5,692 nucleotides of DNA from TMED23 sp964643045 (GTDB lineage Bacteria > Pseudomonadota > Alphaproteobacteria > Rhodospirillales > UBA2165). The translations under genes and the position numbers were made by a program. The stretch spans positions 1 to 5,692 of the forward strand of contig CAZXSC010000148.1 of assembly GCA_964643045.1 (NCBI GenBank), read 5' to 3'. The notes under the pieces are model-generated. The model had not been told where the DNA came from and searched no databases. It saw nothing but the letters and a program-made list of their open reading frames with translations. Of the stretch, positions 1-5,692 are shown one piece after another. Each line of letters begins with the position of its first letter. Position 1 is the first letter of the stretch.

Positions 1-808
1 CTCTTCTACAGGCTCTGTTCCATAGACCTCTTAAGGCAGCAGCTGTAAGTGGAAACACCTTACCACTGATATCATGGGGTAGGGTTCTCAGTAGATTAAT
101 AGCCTCTGAACTTAACGGTACATTTCTACTTGACCCATTCTTGGTCATGTCCAGATGAGCTACTCTTAGATCCAGATCAACATCCTCCCATGCAAGACTG
201 AGCAGCTCACCACGTCTCATCCCTGTTTCAATAGCTATAGTAATGAGGGGAGTAAGCCAGTGGTTACTGCTCTTGGAACACGATCTTAATAACAGAGTAT
301 GTTCTTCAGATGATAATCTTCTGTCTCGTCCTCTCTCAGGTTGAGGCTTCTTAACATCACGCACTACATTGGAGCGCATAGGAACACCCCATTCTTTTCT
401 GGCTATATCAAGTGAGAGTGAGATCAAGGTCATCTCCTTAACCACTGAACAAGCTGAGACTTCCTTTAATCGTCTATCTCTATAATCAGCAATATGCATA
501 GCTGAAAGCTGTGAGAGTTTTATCTCAGCTATTGGATCACGCATAATCTTAGCCAATCGGTAGGCTTCTATGTGTCCTCCACGTTTACTGATGGTAATCT
601 CATTCTTATATCTTTCTAGAACTTGTCTTAAGTTTTCATAGTTTGGTGATAAAGATTGCAGAACCAAGCCTTCATCGAGCTTCCGTTCTGTTTTATGTGC
701 CCATTTCTGGGCATTAGTTTTAAGGACAAATGTTTTTGTTAGTGTTGGTTTACCGGTTTTCCTGATCTGAACTTGCCATCTATTATTTCTCTTCCTGAAT
801 GTAGCCAT
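1..808 (-). CDS. Tyrosine-type site-specific recombinase/integrase, partial (C-terminus off left edge)
   Basis: The frame is open from the ATG at 808 to the left edge, giving 269 residues with no stop. The N-terminus (MATFRKRNNRWQVQIRKTGK) resembles the N-terminal DNA-binding region of island and phage integrases. Residues about 55-150 fit a core-binding (SAM-like) domain. The catalytic domain starts near 160: ETGMRRGELLSLAWEDVDL holds the first catalytic arginine (R198), and TKNGSSRNVPL holds the catalytic lysine (K223). The HxxR box and tyrosine nucleophile should lie beyond the edge, so activity cannot be judged. An AGGA six bases before the ATG supports the start. Such enzymes integrate and excise mobile elements at att sites. 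Its 5' end faces the tRNA-Leu 3' end, as is typical for tRNA-targeted islands. Arginine codons are strongly skewed to AGA/AGG (21 of 30), compatible with foreign origin. Confidence 0.93.
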   Translation of the reverse strand, partial: MATFRKRNNRWQVQIRKTGKPTLTKTFVLKTNAQKWAHKTERKLDEGLVLQSLSPNYENLRQVLERYKNEITISKRGGHIEAYRLAKIMRDPIAEIKLSQLSAMHIADYRDRRLKEVSACSVVKEMTLISLSLDIARKEWGVPMRSNVVRDVKKPQPERGRDRRLSSEEHTLLLRSCSKSSNHWLTPLITIAIETGMRRGELLSLAWEDVDLDLRVAHLDMTKNGSSRNVPLSSEAINLLRTLPHDISGKVFPLTAAALRGLWNRACRR

Positions 809-821
809 AATTATTCCTAAC

Positions 822-840
822 TGTGCCAATAGTGTGCCAA
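822..840. repeat. Two direct repeats TGTGCCAA, 11-bp period
   Basis: TGTGCCAA occurs at 822-829 and 833-840, so the copies start 11 bp apart, about one helical turn. They lie just upstream of the integrase ribosome binding site and could bind an integrase, an excisionase or a repressor on one face of the DNA. The repeat is seen directly; the binding role is inferred. Confidence 0.5.
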
Positions 841-874
841 CAGTTGAACAACAGTGAACTAACAATCTTGGGGT

Positions 875-903
875 TTCAGTGACAAATAGACTAAGTCACT
901 GAA
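875..903. repeat. 9-bp perfect inverted repeat with 11-bp spacer
   Basis: The left arm ttcagtgac (875-883) and right arm gtcactgaa (895-903) are exact reverse complements around 11 bases. The repeat sits 17 bp beyond the tRNA-Leu 3' end. No U-tract follows in the tRNA reading direction, so a classic intrinsic terminator is unlikely. A dyad protein-binding site for the integrase or an element regulator is the alternative; a stem that ends the tRNA transcript without a U-run cannot be excluded. Confidence 0.5.
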
Positions 904-919
904 CAAGCTATATAAAGAG

Positions 920-1006
<87 letters not shown>

Positions 1007-1042
1007 CTATCGAATTCGCCTTGTATTAATATATAATTGGTC

Positions 1043-1071
1043 GTGGTACCCTTCTAAGTTCTGAGTGTCAA
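1043..1071 (-). promoter_or_regulatory. Candidate tRNA-Leu promoter
   Basis: On the minus strand a perfect TTGACA (1071-1066) is followed after 17 bases by TACCAC (1048-1043). Transcription would start about 30 bases before the mature tRNA. The -35 box is ideal but the -10 match is weak. An AT-rich stretch nearer the tRNA (about 1024-1036) looks -10-like but is badly spaced from this -35. Confidence 0.35.
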
Positions 1072-1133
1072 TCTTTCAGGATTGTTGTGTTGAAGAAGTT
1101 CTTTTTTTGCGTTTTATTTGATTAGAGTTTGGG

Positions 1134-1162
1134 TTGTTTCACAGGATTTGGAATAGTATTAA
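1134..1162 (+). promoter_or_regulatory. Weak candidate promoter for the NDUFA9-like gene
   Basis: TTGTTT (1134-1139) and TATTAA (1157-1162) are separated by 17 bases and sit about 50 bp before the ATG at 1212. Each box matches the sigma-70 consensus only partly. No other well-spaced pair stood out in the 205-bp spacer between the tRNA and this gene, and no small ORF or RNA is evident there. Confidence 0.25.
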
Positions 1163-1211
1163 ATACCAAGGATCCACATTTATATATTTGAGTTGAACGG
1201 AATCAAAATTT

Positions 1212-2225
1212 ATGCCGCGGCAGATTGTAACAGTTTTTGGAGGCTCCGGTTTTATTGGCCGTCATTTGGTTAGAAGATTATTAGCACAAGGCGCCTTGGT
1301 AAGGGTGGCAGTTAGAGACACCGAAGGTGCTAAATATTTGATGACAATGGGTGACGTAGGACAAGTCGTTTTTTTTGCAGCAGATATTAGGGAGAAATCT
1401 ACCCTTGTCGCGCCCATAGCCGGAGCCCATACGGTTGTGAATCTGGTTGGCGTCTTGTCCGAGTGGGGAACGCAGAATTTTGATAATATACATTCTGAAG
1501 GTGCCGCCAATGTGGCAAAGGTTTCTGCAAATGCGGGTGTCCGGCGATTAATACACATCTCTGCAATTGGCGCTGATACTGAATCAGAATCTCATTATGC
1601 ACAGACCAAGATTGCCGGTGAATTAGCAGTTAAAACCGAGTTTCCATCTGCGACAATTTTGCGGCCAAGCGTAATATTCGGATCTGAAGACGGTTTTTTT
1701 AATTTTTTCGCCGGACTGGCACGCTTCACCTATTTTATGCCAGTTTTTGGTTGCCCCATTTTTCCGAGTGTTAAATTTCTTCAAGATGGGAAGATGTATA
1801 GAATTAAATTTTATGGCGATGGCGGCACTAGGTTTCAGCCGGTTTACGTCTGCGATGTAGCGGATGCTATTATTGCCGCAATTGGAATTGAACGCTCTAA
1901 AGGTCGAATATATGAACTTGGCGGTCCAGTAGTTTATAGTAGCGTTGAAATAATGAGGTTGATCCTAAAAAATATAAGGCGCAAACGAATTCTTTTACCT
2001 ATACCATTCTGGTATTTGAAAATAATTGGTTGGTTTCTGCAAAAAATTCCCAACCCTTTATTTACAGTTGATCAGGTAAAGCAGCTAACGGTTGATAATA
2101 TTATTTCGAGCAAAGCGAAAACATTAGCCGATCTTGGTGTTGCCCCAACGCCAGTTGAAGCGATATTGCCAAGGTATTTAGCACGCTTTAAGAGTGTTGG
2201 ATACCAATCCAGGCCTTCAACGTAG
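1212..2225 (+). CDS. Complex I NDUFA9-like NAD(P)-binding protein (atypical SDR)
   Basis: This 337-residue atypical short-chain dehydrogenase resembles the alphaproteobacterial homologues of NDUFA9, an accessory subunit of respiratory complex I. The N-terminal Rossmann motif is GGSGFIG (10-16). A family-type block GAHTVVNLVGVL lies at 71-82. S117 and the Y129-x3-K133 pair occupy SDR catalytic positions. ILRPSVIFG (149-157), RFQPVYVCDVADAI (207-220) and the C-terminal FTVDQVKQLTVDN with LGVAPTPVEAILPRYLARF match the family pattern. In mitochondria the subunit binds NADPH structurally; the bacterial role is less clear. Residues about 181-204 seem longer than the usual short GxxT loop before FQPVYV. 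CGGAA nine bases upstream is a modest RBS. The gene stands alone: it is divergent from the tRNA and convergent with the aminopeptidase, 31 bp away. No clear terminator was found between them. Confidence 0.9.
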   Translation: MPRQIVTVFGGSGFIGRHLVRRLLAQGALVRVAVRDTEGAKYLMTMGDVGQVVFFAADIREKSTLVAPIAGAHTVVNLVGVLSEWGTQNFDNIHSEGAANVAKVSANAGVRRLIHISAIGADTESESHYAQTKIAGELAVKTEFPSATILRPSVIFGSEDGFFNFFAGLARFTYFMPVFGCPIFPSVKFLQDGKMYRIKFYGDGGTRFQPVYVCDVADAIIAAIGIERSKGRIYELGGPVVYSSVEIMRLILKNIRRKRILLPIPFWYLKIIGWFLQKIPNPLFTVDQVKQLTVDNIISSKAKTLADLGVAPTPVEAILPRYLARFKSVGYQSRPST

Positions 2226-2256
2226 AACTTTTAGCCACTAAATTCTCACTTAGCTT

Positions 2257-3627
2257 TTAAATTAATATTTCTTTTATCGTGGCAAAAACAGTTCGAATTG
2301 CCATTGCTTCGCCGCCTTCTGGTCGCCCTGGCTTACTTGAAAGATTCCAAGCCATCAAATCAATGTGAGCCCACTTTGTTTCTGGCTCGACAAATTCCTG
2401 AAGAAACAATGCCGCCGTAATTGCGCCAGCAAAGCCACTTTCTGGAGCATTAGTTAAGTTAGCTGTTTTTCCTTTAATCAACTTTCGGTAGCCATGCCAT
2501 AGCGGTAGCCTCCAAAGGGGATCTTGATGAATAACACCAGTTCCAGATATGGTTTTGGCGAATGCTTCATCATTTGTAAAAAATGCAGGTAATTCGGTGC
2601 CTAGCGCAACAAGTGCAGCTCTTGTTAAGGTAGCAAAATCTATTATAAATGCAGGTTTCTCTGATGCAGCTTCTGCCAAAGCATCGGCTAATATTACTCG
2701 ACCTTCCGCGTCCGTATTGCCTATTTCGATAGTTTTACCATTGCGGCTGGTTATTATATCTAAGGGGCGCAATGCATTTCCGGAAACGCTGTTTTCGACG
2801 GCTGGAATAAGAACCCGCAACTGGAGTGGTAATTTGGCGGCCATAATCATGTGAGCTAGCCCCAATACGTTGGCTGCACCGCCCATATCTTTTTTCATCA
2901 ATTTCATGCCTTCGGCCGCTTTAAGGTTGAGACCACCCGTATCAAAACATACGCCCTTTCCAATAAGCGTTAGCTGAGGCTTGTTTATTTTACCCCATCG
3001 AAGGTCAATGAGGCGTGGAGCCTGATTATTGGTTTTAACAGCTCGGCCGACCGCGTGAATAGAGGGGTAGTTTTTTTTCAGCAGGTTATCACCAAGAATA
3101 ACACGAAACTTTGCTTTATGTTTTTTTGCTAGTTTACGAGCTGCTTTTTCAAGATGAATAGGCCCCATATCATTAGCTGGCGAATTTATGAGGTCGCGTG
3201 TGAGAAATACGGCCTCAACCATGGTTTCAAGATCAGAGTTTCTAGGCAAGATAACTCTTGCCTTTTTTGTGGGTTTATTTTCTTGATAATAATCGTAGGA
3301 GTATGAGCCAAGTGCCCAGCCGAGGGCCCACGTTTCAATATTTTTAATATTTGAATGTTTAAGTACATAAATACCTTCTGGCAGTTGATTTGATAGATCC
3401 CCACAATCCCAGAGATCTGCATTTTCGGAAACGCCAACTAAGACCTCATTTAAATTTCCATTCTCGTCTGCAATAAGGCAGGTTTCTCCGGGTGATGCTC
3501 TAAAATTTGTACTCGTAACCCAACGTTGTACTTTCCGTTTCTGTTTTCTGCACCAACGAGCTAGTGTTTTATTATTCAAAGGGGTAATTGGTATCGCTCT
3601 TGTTGATGACTTTGCAAAATGGGACAT
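2257..3627 (-). CDS. Leucyl aminopeptidase family protein (peptidase M17)
   Basis: This is a 456-residue cytosolic dimetal aminopeptidase that removes N-terminal residues from peptides, probably in protein turnover. The variable N-terminal domain covers about 1-140. DLINSPANDMGP (145-156) opens the catalytic domain. Metal ligands are K224 and D229 in GKGVCFDTGG, D247 in MKKDMGG, and D306 and E308 in NTDAEGR. Catalytic K236 and R310 are also present. Spacings between these residues equal those of E. coli PepA (K270, D275, K282, D293, D352, E354, R356). Length is slightly below PepA's roughly 500 residues, because of a shorter N-terminal domain. The ATG at 3627 follows an AGG 11 bases upstream that overlaps the stop codon of the preceding gene. 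The two minus-strand genes are therefore probably cotranscribed and perhaps translationally coupled. Whether it corresponds to pepA or pepB cannot be decided here. Confidence 0.95.
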   Translation of the reverse strand: MSHFAKSSTRAIPITPLNNKTLARWCRKQKRKVQRWVTSTNFRASPGETCLIADENGNLNEVLVGVSENADLWDCGDLSNQLPEGIYVLKHSNIKNIETWALGWALGSYSYDYYQENKPTKKARVILPRNSDLETMVEAVFLTRDLINSPANDMGPIHLEKAARKLAKKHKAKFRVILGDNLLKKNYPSIHAVGRAVKTNNQAPRLIDLRWGKINKPQLTLIGKGVCFDTGGLNLKAAEGMKLMKKDMGGAANVLGLAHMIMAAKLPLQLRVLIPAVENSVSGNALRPLDIITSRNGKTIEIGNTDAEGRVILADALAEAASEKPAFIIDFATLTRAALVALGTELPAFFTNDEAFAKTISGTGVIHQDPLWRLPLWHGYRKLIKGKTANLTNAPESGFAGAITAALFLQEFVEPETKWAHIDLMAWNLSSKPGRPEGGEAMAIRTVFATIKEILI

Positions 3628-3639
3628 GTTTATTTTTAC

Positions 3640-4629
3640 CTAACTTTTTGGGTTAATAATTATACGTTCCCGGGATAGCCCTTTTAGAACAATTTTGTAC
3701 GCTTCAATAGCATCCTCTAATCCATAGATATTTTCATCACGAATTTGATAAGGTTTATATGCACCACTTTCGAAACCTGATTTCATATCCTCTAATAGCT
3801 CTCCCGATTGAATGCAGTTGTGATCCATATTGCTGATGCCGATCATTTGATAATTTCCCCTATAGAAAGTACGAAGGTTAATTAGGGTTTCTTCAACGAT
3901 TGTTGTTACAATAATTTGACGACCTTGTTTTGCCATAGAATTACAAGCCGCGTCAAAGTAGGGACTGCCGACGGTATTCATTATTATGTCGGCACCTTTA
4001 CCGTCCGTTCGATCCATAATAGCTTTTCGGACATCTGGTTCCCTTTCAAGATTTACAATTTCAACCGGGCCAGTTGCATAACCGAGATATTTGTCACGAC
4101 TTCTCTCAATTCCTATGACTTTAGCACCTGCGGCACTAGCAATTTGAATAGATGCTTCGCCAACCTTACCGTTGGCACCAAGTATAACGGCAGTCTCGCC
4201 TTTACTAATACGTGCGCCTATTACCATACCTAGCCAAGCACAGGTCCAAGAAACACCAATGGACCCCGCTTCGAATAAATTAAGATTTTTCGGTTTTTCT
4301 CGGATCCCATCAATTTTGATAGCGTTAAACTCCGCGTGGGCGCCGTTGATACTCATACCAAGGTCGCCACCTGTACCCCAGACTTCTTTACCGATAAGGT
4401 TGGCTGGTCCGTCAACAACAATCCCGGAATAATCCCTACCAGGTGTTCGTGGCCAGATCAAATTTGGCATTTTACCTAGTAGTGCTTTGACATCACTTGG
4501 ATTAATGCCGCTAGAAAAAATTTCAACCAGACATTCATCATCTCTCGGCTGAGGAATTCCGGTATCGATAAGTTCAAGTTTTAGATTATCTACATCTACT
4601 GATTTTTCTACAACACGAATTGCTTTCAT
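3640..4629 (-). CDS. MDR-family NAD(P)H oxidoreductase (quinone oxidoreductase-like)
   Basis: This 329-residue protein has the full medium-chain dehydrogenase/reductase fold. The N-terminal GroES-like domain carries SSGINPSDVKALLG (39-52) and PGRDYSGIVV (63-72). The Rossmann domain begins at AVILGANGKVGEASIQIASAAGAKVIGIERS, with the dinucleotide loop GANGKVG at 151-157. NTVGSP near 218-223 is another typical block. Cysteine and histidine zinc ligands of alcohol dehydrogenases are absent, which points to the zinc-independent quinone oxidoreductase branch; the substrate cannot be predicted. It is the first gene of a two-gene operon, ending 12 bp before the M17 aminopeptidase. An in-frame TAA just upstream (4641-4639) fixes the ATG at 4629. 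The only purine-rich SD, GAGAGG at 4650-4645, lies an unusually long 15 bases away across an A-rich tract. Confidence 0.9.
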   Translation of the reverse strand: MKAIRVVEKSVDVDNLKLELIDTGIPQPRDDECLVEIFSSGINPSDVKALLGKMPNLIWPRTPGRDYSGIVVDGPANLIGKEVWGTGGDLGMSINGAHAEFNAIKIDGIREKPKNLNLFEAGSIGVSWTCAWLGMVIGARISKGETAVILGANGKVGEASIQIASAAGAKVIGIERSRDKYLGYATGPVEIVNLEREPDVRKAIMDRTDGKGADIIMNTVGSPYFDAACNSMAKQGRQIIVTTIVEETLINLRTFYRGNYQMIGISNMDHNCIQSGELLEDMKSGFESGAYKPYQIRDENIYGLEDAIEAYKIVLKGLSRERIIINPKS

Positions 4630-4679
4630 TGAATTTTTTTATTACCTCTCCCCAATTTATTTTTTGAATCTCTAGCAGT

Positions 4680-4689
4680 TTGTCAACAA
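4680..4689. repeat. 10-bp palindrome TTGTCAACAA-type, possible operator
   Basis: TTGT (4680-4683) and ACAA (4686-4689) form a perfect dyad around CA. It coincides with the candidate -35 boxes on both strands, so a bound regulator could affect both directions at once. It is short and could arise by chance in AT-rich DNA. Confidence 0.3.
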
Positions 4690-4732
4690 GTTTGAAAGAG
4701 CCTAGATAATTTGATTTAACGACATGTATAAG

Positions 4733-4747
4733 AAGTTGTATAAACTT
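4733..4747. repeat. 5-bp inverted repeat AAGTT-gtata-AACTT
   Basis: AAGTT (4733-4737) and AACTT (4743-4747) flank GTATA, 23 bp before the ridA remnant start. The dyad overlaps two direct TGTATAA copies with a 12-bp period. A small operator or a second -10 region is possible, but the evidence is limited to symmetry and position. Confidence 0.25.
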
Positions 4748-4758
4748 CGGTCATACTT

Positions 4759-4765
4759 AGGGAGA
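4759..4765 (+). promoter_or_regulatory. Strong ribosome binding site of the ridA'-uup unit
   Basis: AGGGAGA lies five to six bases before the ATG at 4771. It is the best Shine-Dalgarno sequence in the window. By contrast no SD precedes the uup ATG at 4900, so ribosomes that load here and finish the short ORF at 4899 are the likely source of uup translation. Confidence 0.6.
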
Positions 4766-4770
4766 CTTCG

Positions 4771-4899
4771 ATGGGTTTAATAGATGAACGGCTTCCAAAA
4801 CTTGGGATTGATGTTTCTATTTCAACTGTTCCAAAAGCAGCAATAATCGAAACACACCTGACATATATTGGCTATCTGCGCGTATCGGGCCAGTGTTAG
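4771..4899 (+). pseudogene. RidA-like (YjgF/UK114) N-terminal remnant, 42 codons
   Basis: The ORF has 42 codons and begins MGLIDERLPKLGIDVS. It resembles the start of alphaproteobacterial RidA-family proteins, which share the pattern IDxRLxxLGI, a proline/alanine stretch, then GxLxxSGQ. Here IGYLRVSGQ (33-41) is followed by one cysteine and a TAG stop. Full-length RidA homologues have about 115-155 residues and detoxify reactive enamine/imine intermediates. The missing part includes the conserved substrate-binding arginine and the trimer core, so this product cannot be a working RidA. A strong SD (AGGGAGA) six bases before the ATG is intact. The stop abuts the uup start with no gap. It probably is the 5' end left by a deletion, now able to act as a leader ORF for uup. 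Homology over 42 residues is suggestive, not proven. Confidence 0.55.
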
Positions 4900-5692
4900 A
4901 TGGCACCACCTATACTTACACTTCGTGATATCAATCTCACCTTCGGCACTACTCCACTCTTTGAAGGGGCCGAGTTATCTATTTGTCAACGCGATCGCAT
5001 CTGTTTAGTTGGCCGGAATGGCTCGGGTAAATCAACATTACTTAAGATAGCAGCTAATTTGATTGAAGCGGATAGTGGGGAAGTGTTTATCCAGCCAGGC
5101 ACAACTATCCGTTATTTACCTCAAGAACCGAATTTTTCAGGTTTCAAAACGACATTAGATTATGCTCAGGGGGGTCTTGAGGTGGGTGATGATCTTCACC
5201 GGGCTGCTTATTTACTTGAGCAACTCGGTTTAAATGGCAAGGAGGAGCCAGCCCAATTATCTGGAGGGGAAAGCCGTCGTGTAGCTCTAGCGCGAGCCTT
5301 AGCTCCTCAACCAAATATTTTGTTGTTGGATGAGCCAACTAACCATCTTGATATAGCGGCGATTGAATGGCTCGAGGCCCATTTAAGAACTATTTCTTCA
5401 GCCCTTATAATGATTAGTCATGACCGGCGCTTTTTAGAAAACCTTTCAGATATAACGGTTTGGCTTAGTTTGGGAAAGACCCGTCGACTGGATAAAAATT
5501 TCAAAGATTTTGAAAGGTGGCGTGATAGGTTACTAAAGGAAGAGGAGATGGATACACATAAACAGGATCGAAAAATAGTGAGAGAAGAACATTGGTTACG
5601 CTACGGTGTAACGGCACGCCGTAAACGTAATGTCCGACGGCTCAAAGACTTACAGACGCTGCGTCAACGGCGCCTTGATCGGCGCACCGATA
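4900..5692 (+). CDS. uup: ABC-F family ATPase, Uup-type, partial (C-terminus off right edge)
   Basis: The first 264 residues of an ABC-F protein are present; family members have about 600 residues, so the second ATPase domain is missing here. The first domain shows Walker A GRNGSGKST (38-46), signature LSGGE (120-124), Walker B ILLLDEP (140-146), the D-loop NHLD (148-151) and the switch histidine in ISHDR (H174). From about 195 a basic helical linker begins (WRDRLLKEEE, then REEHWLRYGVTARRKRNVRRL), corresponding to the interdomain arm that reaches toward the ribosomal P site in ABC-F proteins. No membrane segments occur. E. coli Uup acts on the ribosome and affects precise excision of transposons. 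The linker is close to what I recall of alphaproteobacterial Uup proteins. ATG 4900 is the only sensible start and follows the ridA remnant stop directly, without its own SD. Confidence 0.93.
   Translation, partial: MAPPILTLRDINLTFGTTPLFEGAELSICQRDRICLVGRNGSGKSTLLKIAANLIEADSGEVFIQPGTTIRYLPQEPNFSGFKTTLDYAQGGLEVGDDLHRAAYLLEQLGLNGKEEPAQLSGGESRRVALARALAPQPNILLLDEPTNHLDIAAIEWLEAHLRTISSALIMISHDRRFLENLSDITVWLSLGKTRRLDKNFKDFERWRDRLLKEEEMDTHKQDRKIVREEHWLRYGVTARRKRNVRRLKDLQTLRQRRLDRRTD

Larger units (their letters stand above)
809..919. other. Repeat-rich integrase-tRNA interval, candidate att arm region
   Basis: This 111-bp non-coding stretch lies between the integrase start and the tRNA-Leu 3' end. 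It holds two tgtgccaa direct repeats, a 9-bp perfect inverted repeat, a small gttg-aa-caac palindrome at 843-852, and several related words: cagttgaac at 841, cagtgaac at 852, cagtgac at 877 and, on the other strand, cagtgac ending at 895. Lambda-type integrases bind short arm sites near the core site, and the int promoter also usually lies here. I found no convincing -35/-10 pair for int. Assignment as att arm DNA is inference from position and repeat density. Confidence 0.4.
4630..4770. promoter_or_regulatory. Divergent promoter region between the MDR operon and ridA'-uup
   Basis: This 141-bp spacer must drive transcription both ways. On the minus strand a perfect TTGACA (4686-4681) could serve the MDR operon, but its -10 is poor. 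On the plus strand TTGTCA (4680-4685) is followed after 17 bases by TAGATA, or after 19 by GATAAT (4705-4710). The two -35 boxes overlap inside the palindrome TTGT-CA-ACAA (4680-4689). A second dyad, AAGTTgtataAACTT (4733-4747), and two TGTATAA copies (4725-4731, 4737-4743) lie nearer the plus-strand gene. Boxes and dyads are visible; their function is inferred. Confidence 0.4.

Noticed and set aside
1102..1108. T7 run upstream of the NDUFA9-like gene as an intrinsic terminator
   Set aside because: No GC-rich hairpin precedes it and no plus-strand gene lies upstream that would need terminating.
1369..1376. T8 run in the NDUFA9-like gene, and similar T7/T8 runs at 1694-1700 and 3071-3078
   Set aside because: All encode expected residues (Phe-Phe or Lys-Lys) in intact frames. 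There is no sign of phase variation or frameshift; they fit AT-rich codon use.
1262..1602. Minus-strand open frames of 67-98 codons opposite the NDUFA9-like gene
   Set aside because: They lie wholly within a well-supported gene on the other strand, show no recognisable motifs and overlap one another in different frames, as expected for chance open frames.
2226..2256. Possible bidirectional terminator between the convergent genes
   Set aside because: Only a weak, bulged AGC-TAA/TTA-GCT stem followed by a few Ts can be drawn. It is too poor to call a terminator.
2549..2854. Plus-strand 101-codon open frame within the aminopeptidase gene
   Set aside because: It is antisense to the M17 active-site region. 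Its low-complexity Ala/Ser-rich product is explained by the conserved codons on the other strand.
3186..3437. Minus-strand 83-codon open frame inside the aminopeptidase gene
   Set aside because: It is out of frame with, and entirely covered by, the confirmed M17 coding sequence.
3916..4432. Two plus-strand open frames (105 and 86 codons) opposite the MDR gene
   Set aside because: Both are antisense to a complete MDR protein with intact motifs, and neither has a domain or convincing RBS.
5144..5338. Minus-strand 64-codon open frame opposite uup
   Set aside because: It overlaps the conserved ABC signature and Walker B coding region of uup on the other strand and resembles no known protein.

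Overview
The window looks like AT-rich chromosomal DNA from an alphaproteobacterium, probably a marine Rhodospirillales- or SAR116-like lineage (inference). The best evidence is an NDUFA9-like NAD(P)-binding protein of a family found mainly in Alphaproteobacteria. The linker region of the Uup-type ABC-F ATPase also resembles alphaproteobacterial homologues. No database search was possible.

Left part (1-1006): the minus strand carries a complete tRNA-Leu (anticodon CAG, CCA encoded). Immediately downstream of it is a tyrosine recombinase that runs off the left edge with at least 269 codons. The integrase start lies 111 bp from the tRNA 3' end, and the interval is dense in short direct and inverted repeats. 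This is the usual layout of a genomic island or prophage inserted at the 3' end of a tRNA gene, so the element should extend left, outside the window.

Middle part (1007-4629): a 205-bp divergent spacer leads into the complete plus-strand NDUFA9-like gene. Convergent with it is a two-gene minus-strand operon. Its first gene is a zinc-less MDR-family oxidoreductase (quinone oxidoreductase-like). Its second, 12 bp downstream, is an M17 leucyl aminopeptidase with every metal-binding and catalytic residue in register.

Right part (4630-5692): a 141-bp divergent regulatory region separates the MDR operon from a plus-strand unit. That unit starts with a 42-codon ORF resembling only the N-terminal segment of RidA (YjgF/UK114) proteins. 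It still has a strong ribosome binding site, and its stop codon abuts the start codon of an ABC-F ATPase (uup), which is cut by the right edge. The best reading is a ridA gene largely deleted, leaving its promoter, RBS and first codons in front of uup.

The genes do not form one pathway. The window is mainly housekeeping backbone next to the edge of an integrated element. I see no CRISPR array, insertion sequence or obvious new defence system. The most unusual points are the ridA remnant fused to uup, the repeat-rich integrase-tRNA interval, and an extra segment in the NDUFA9-like protein.
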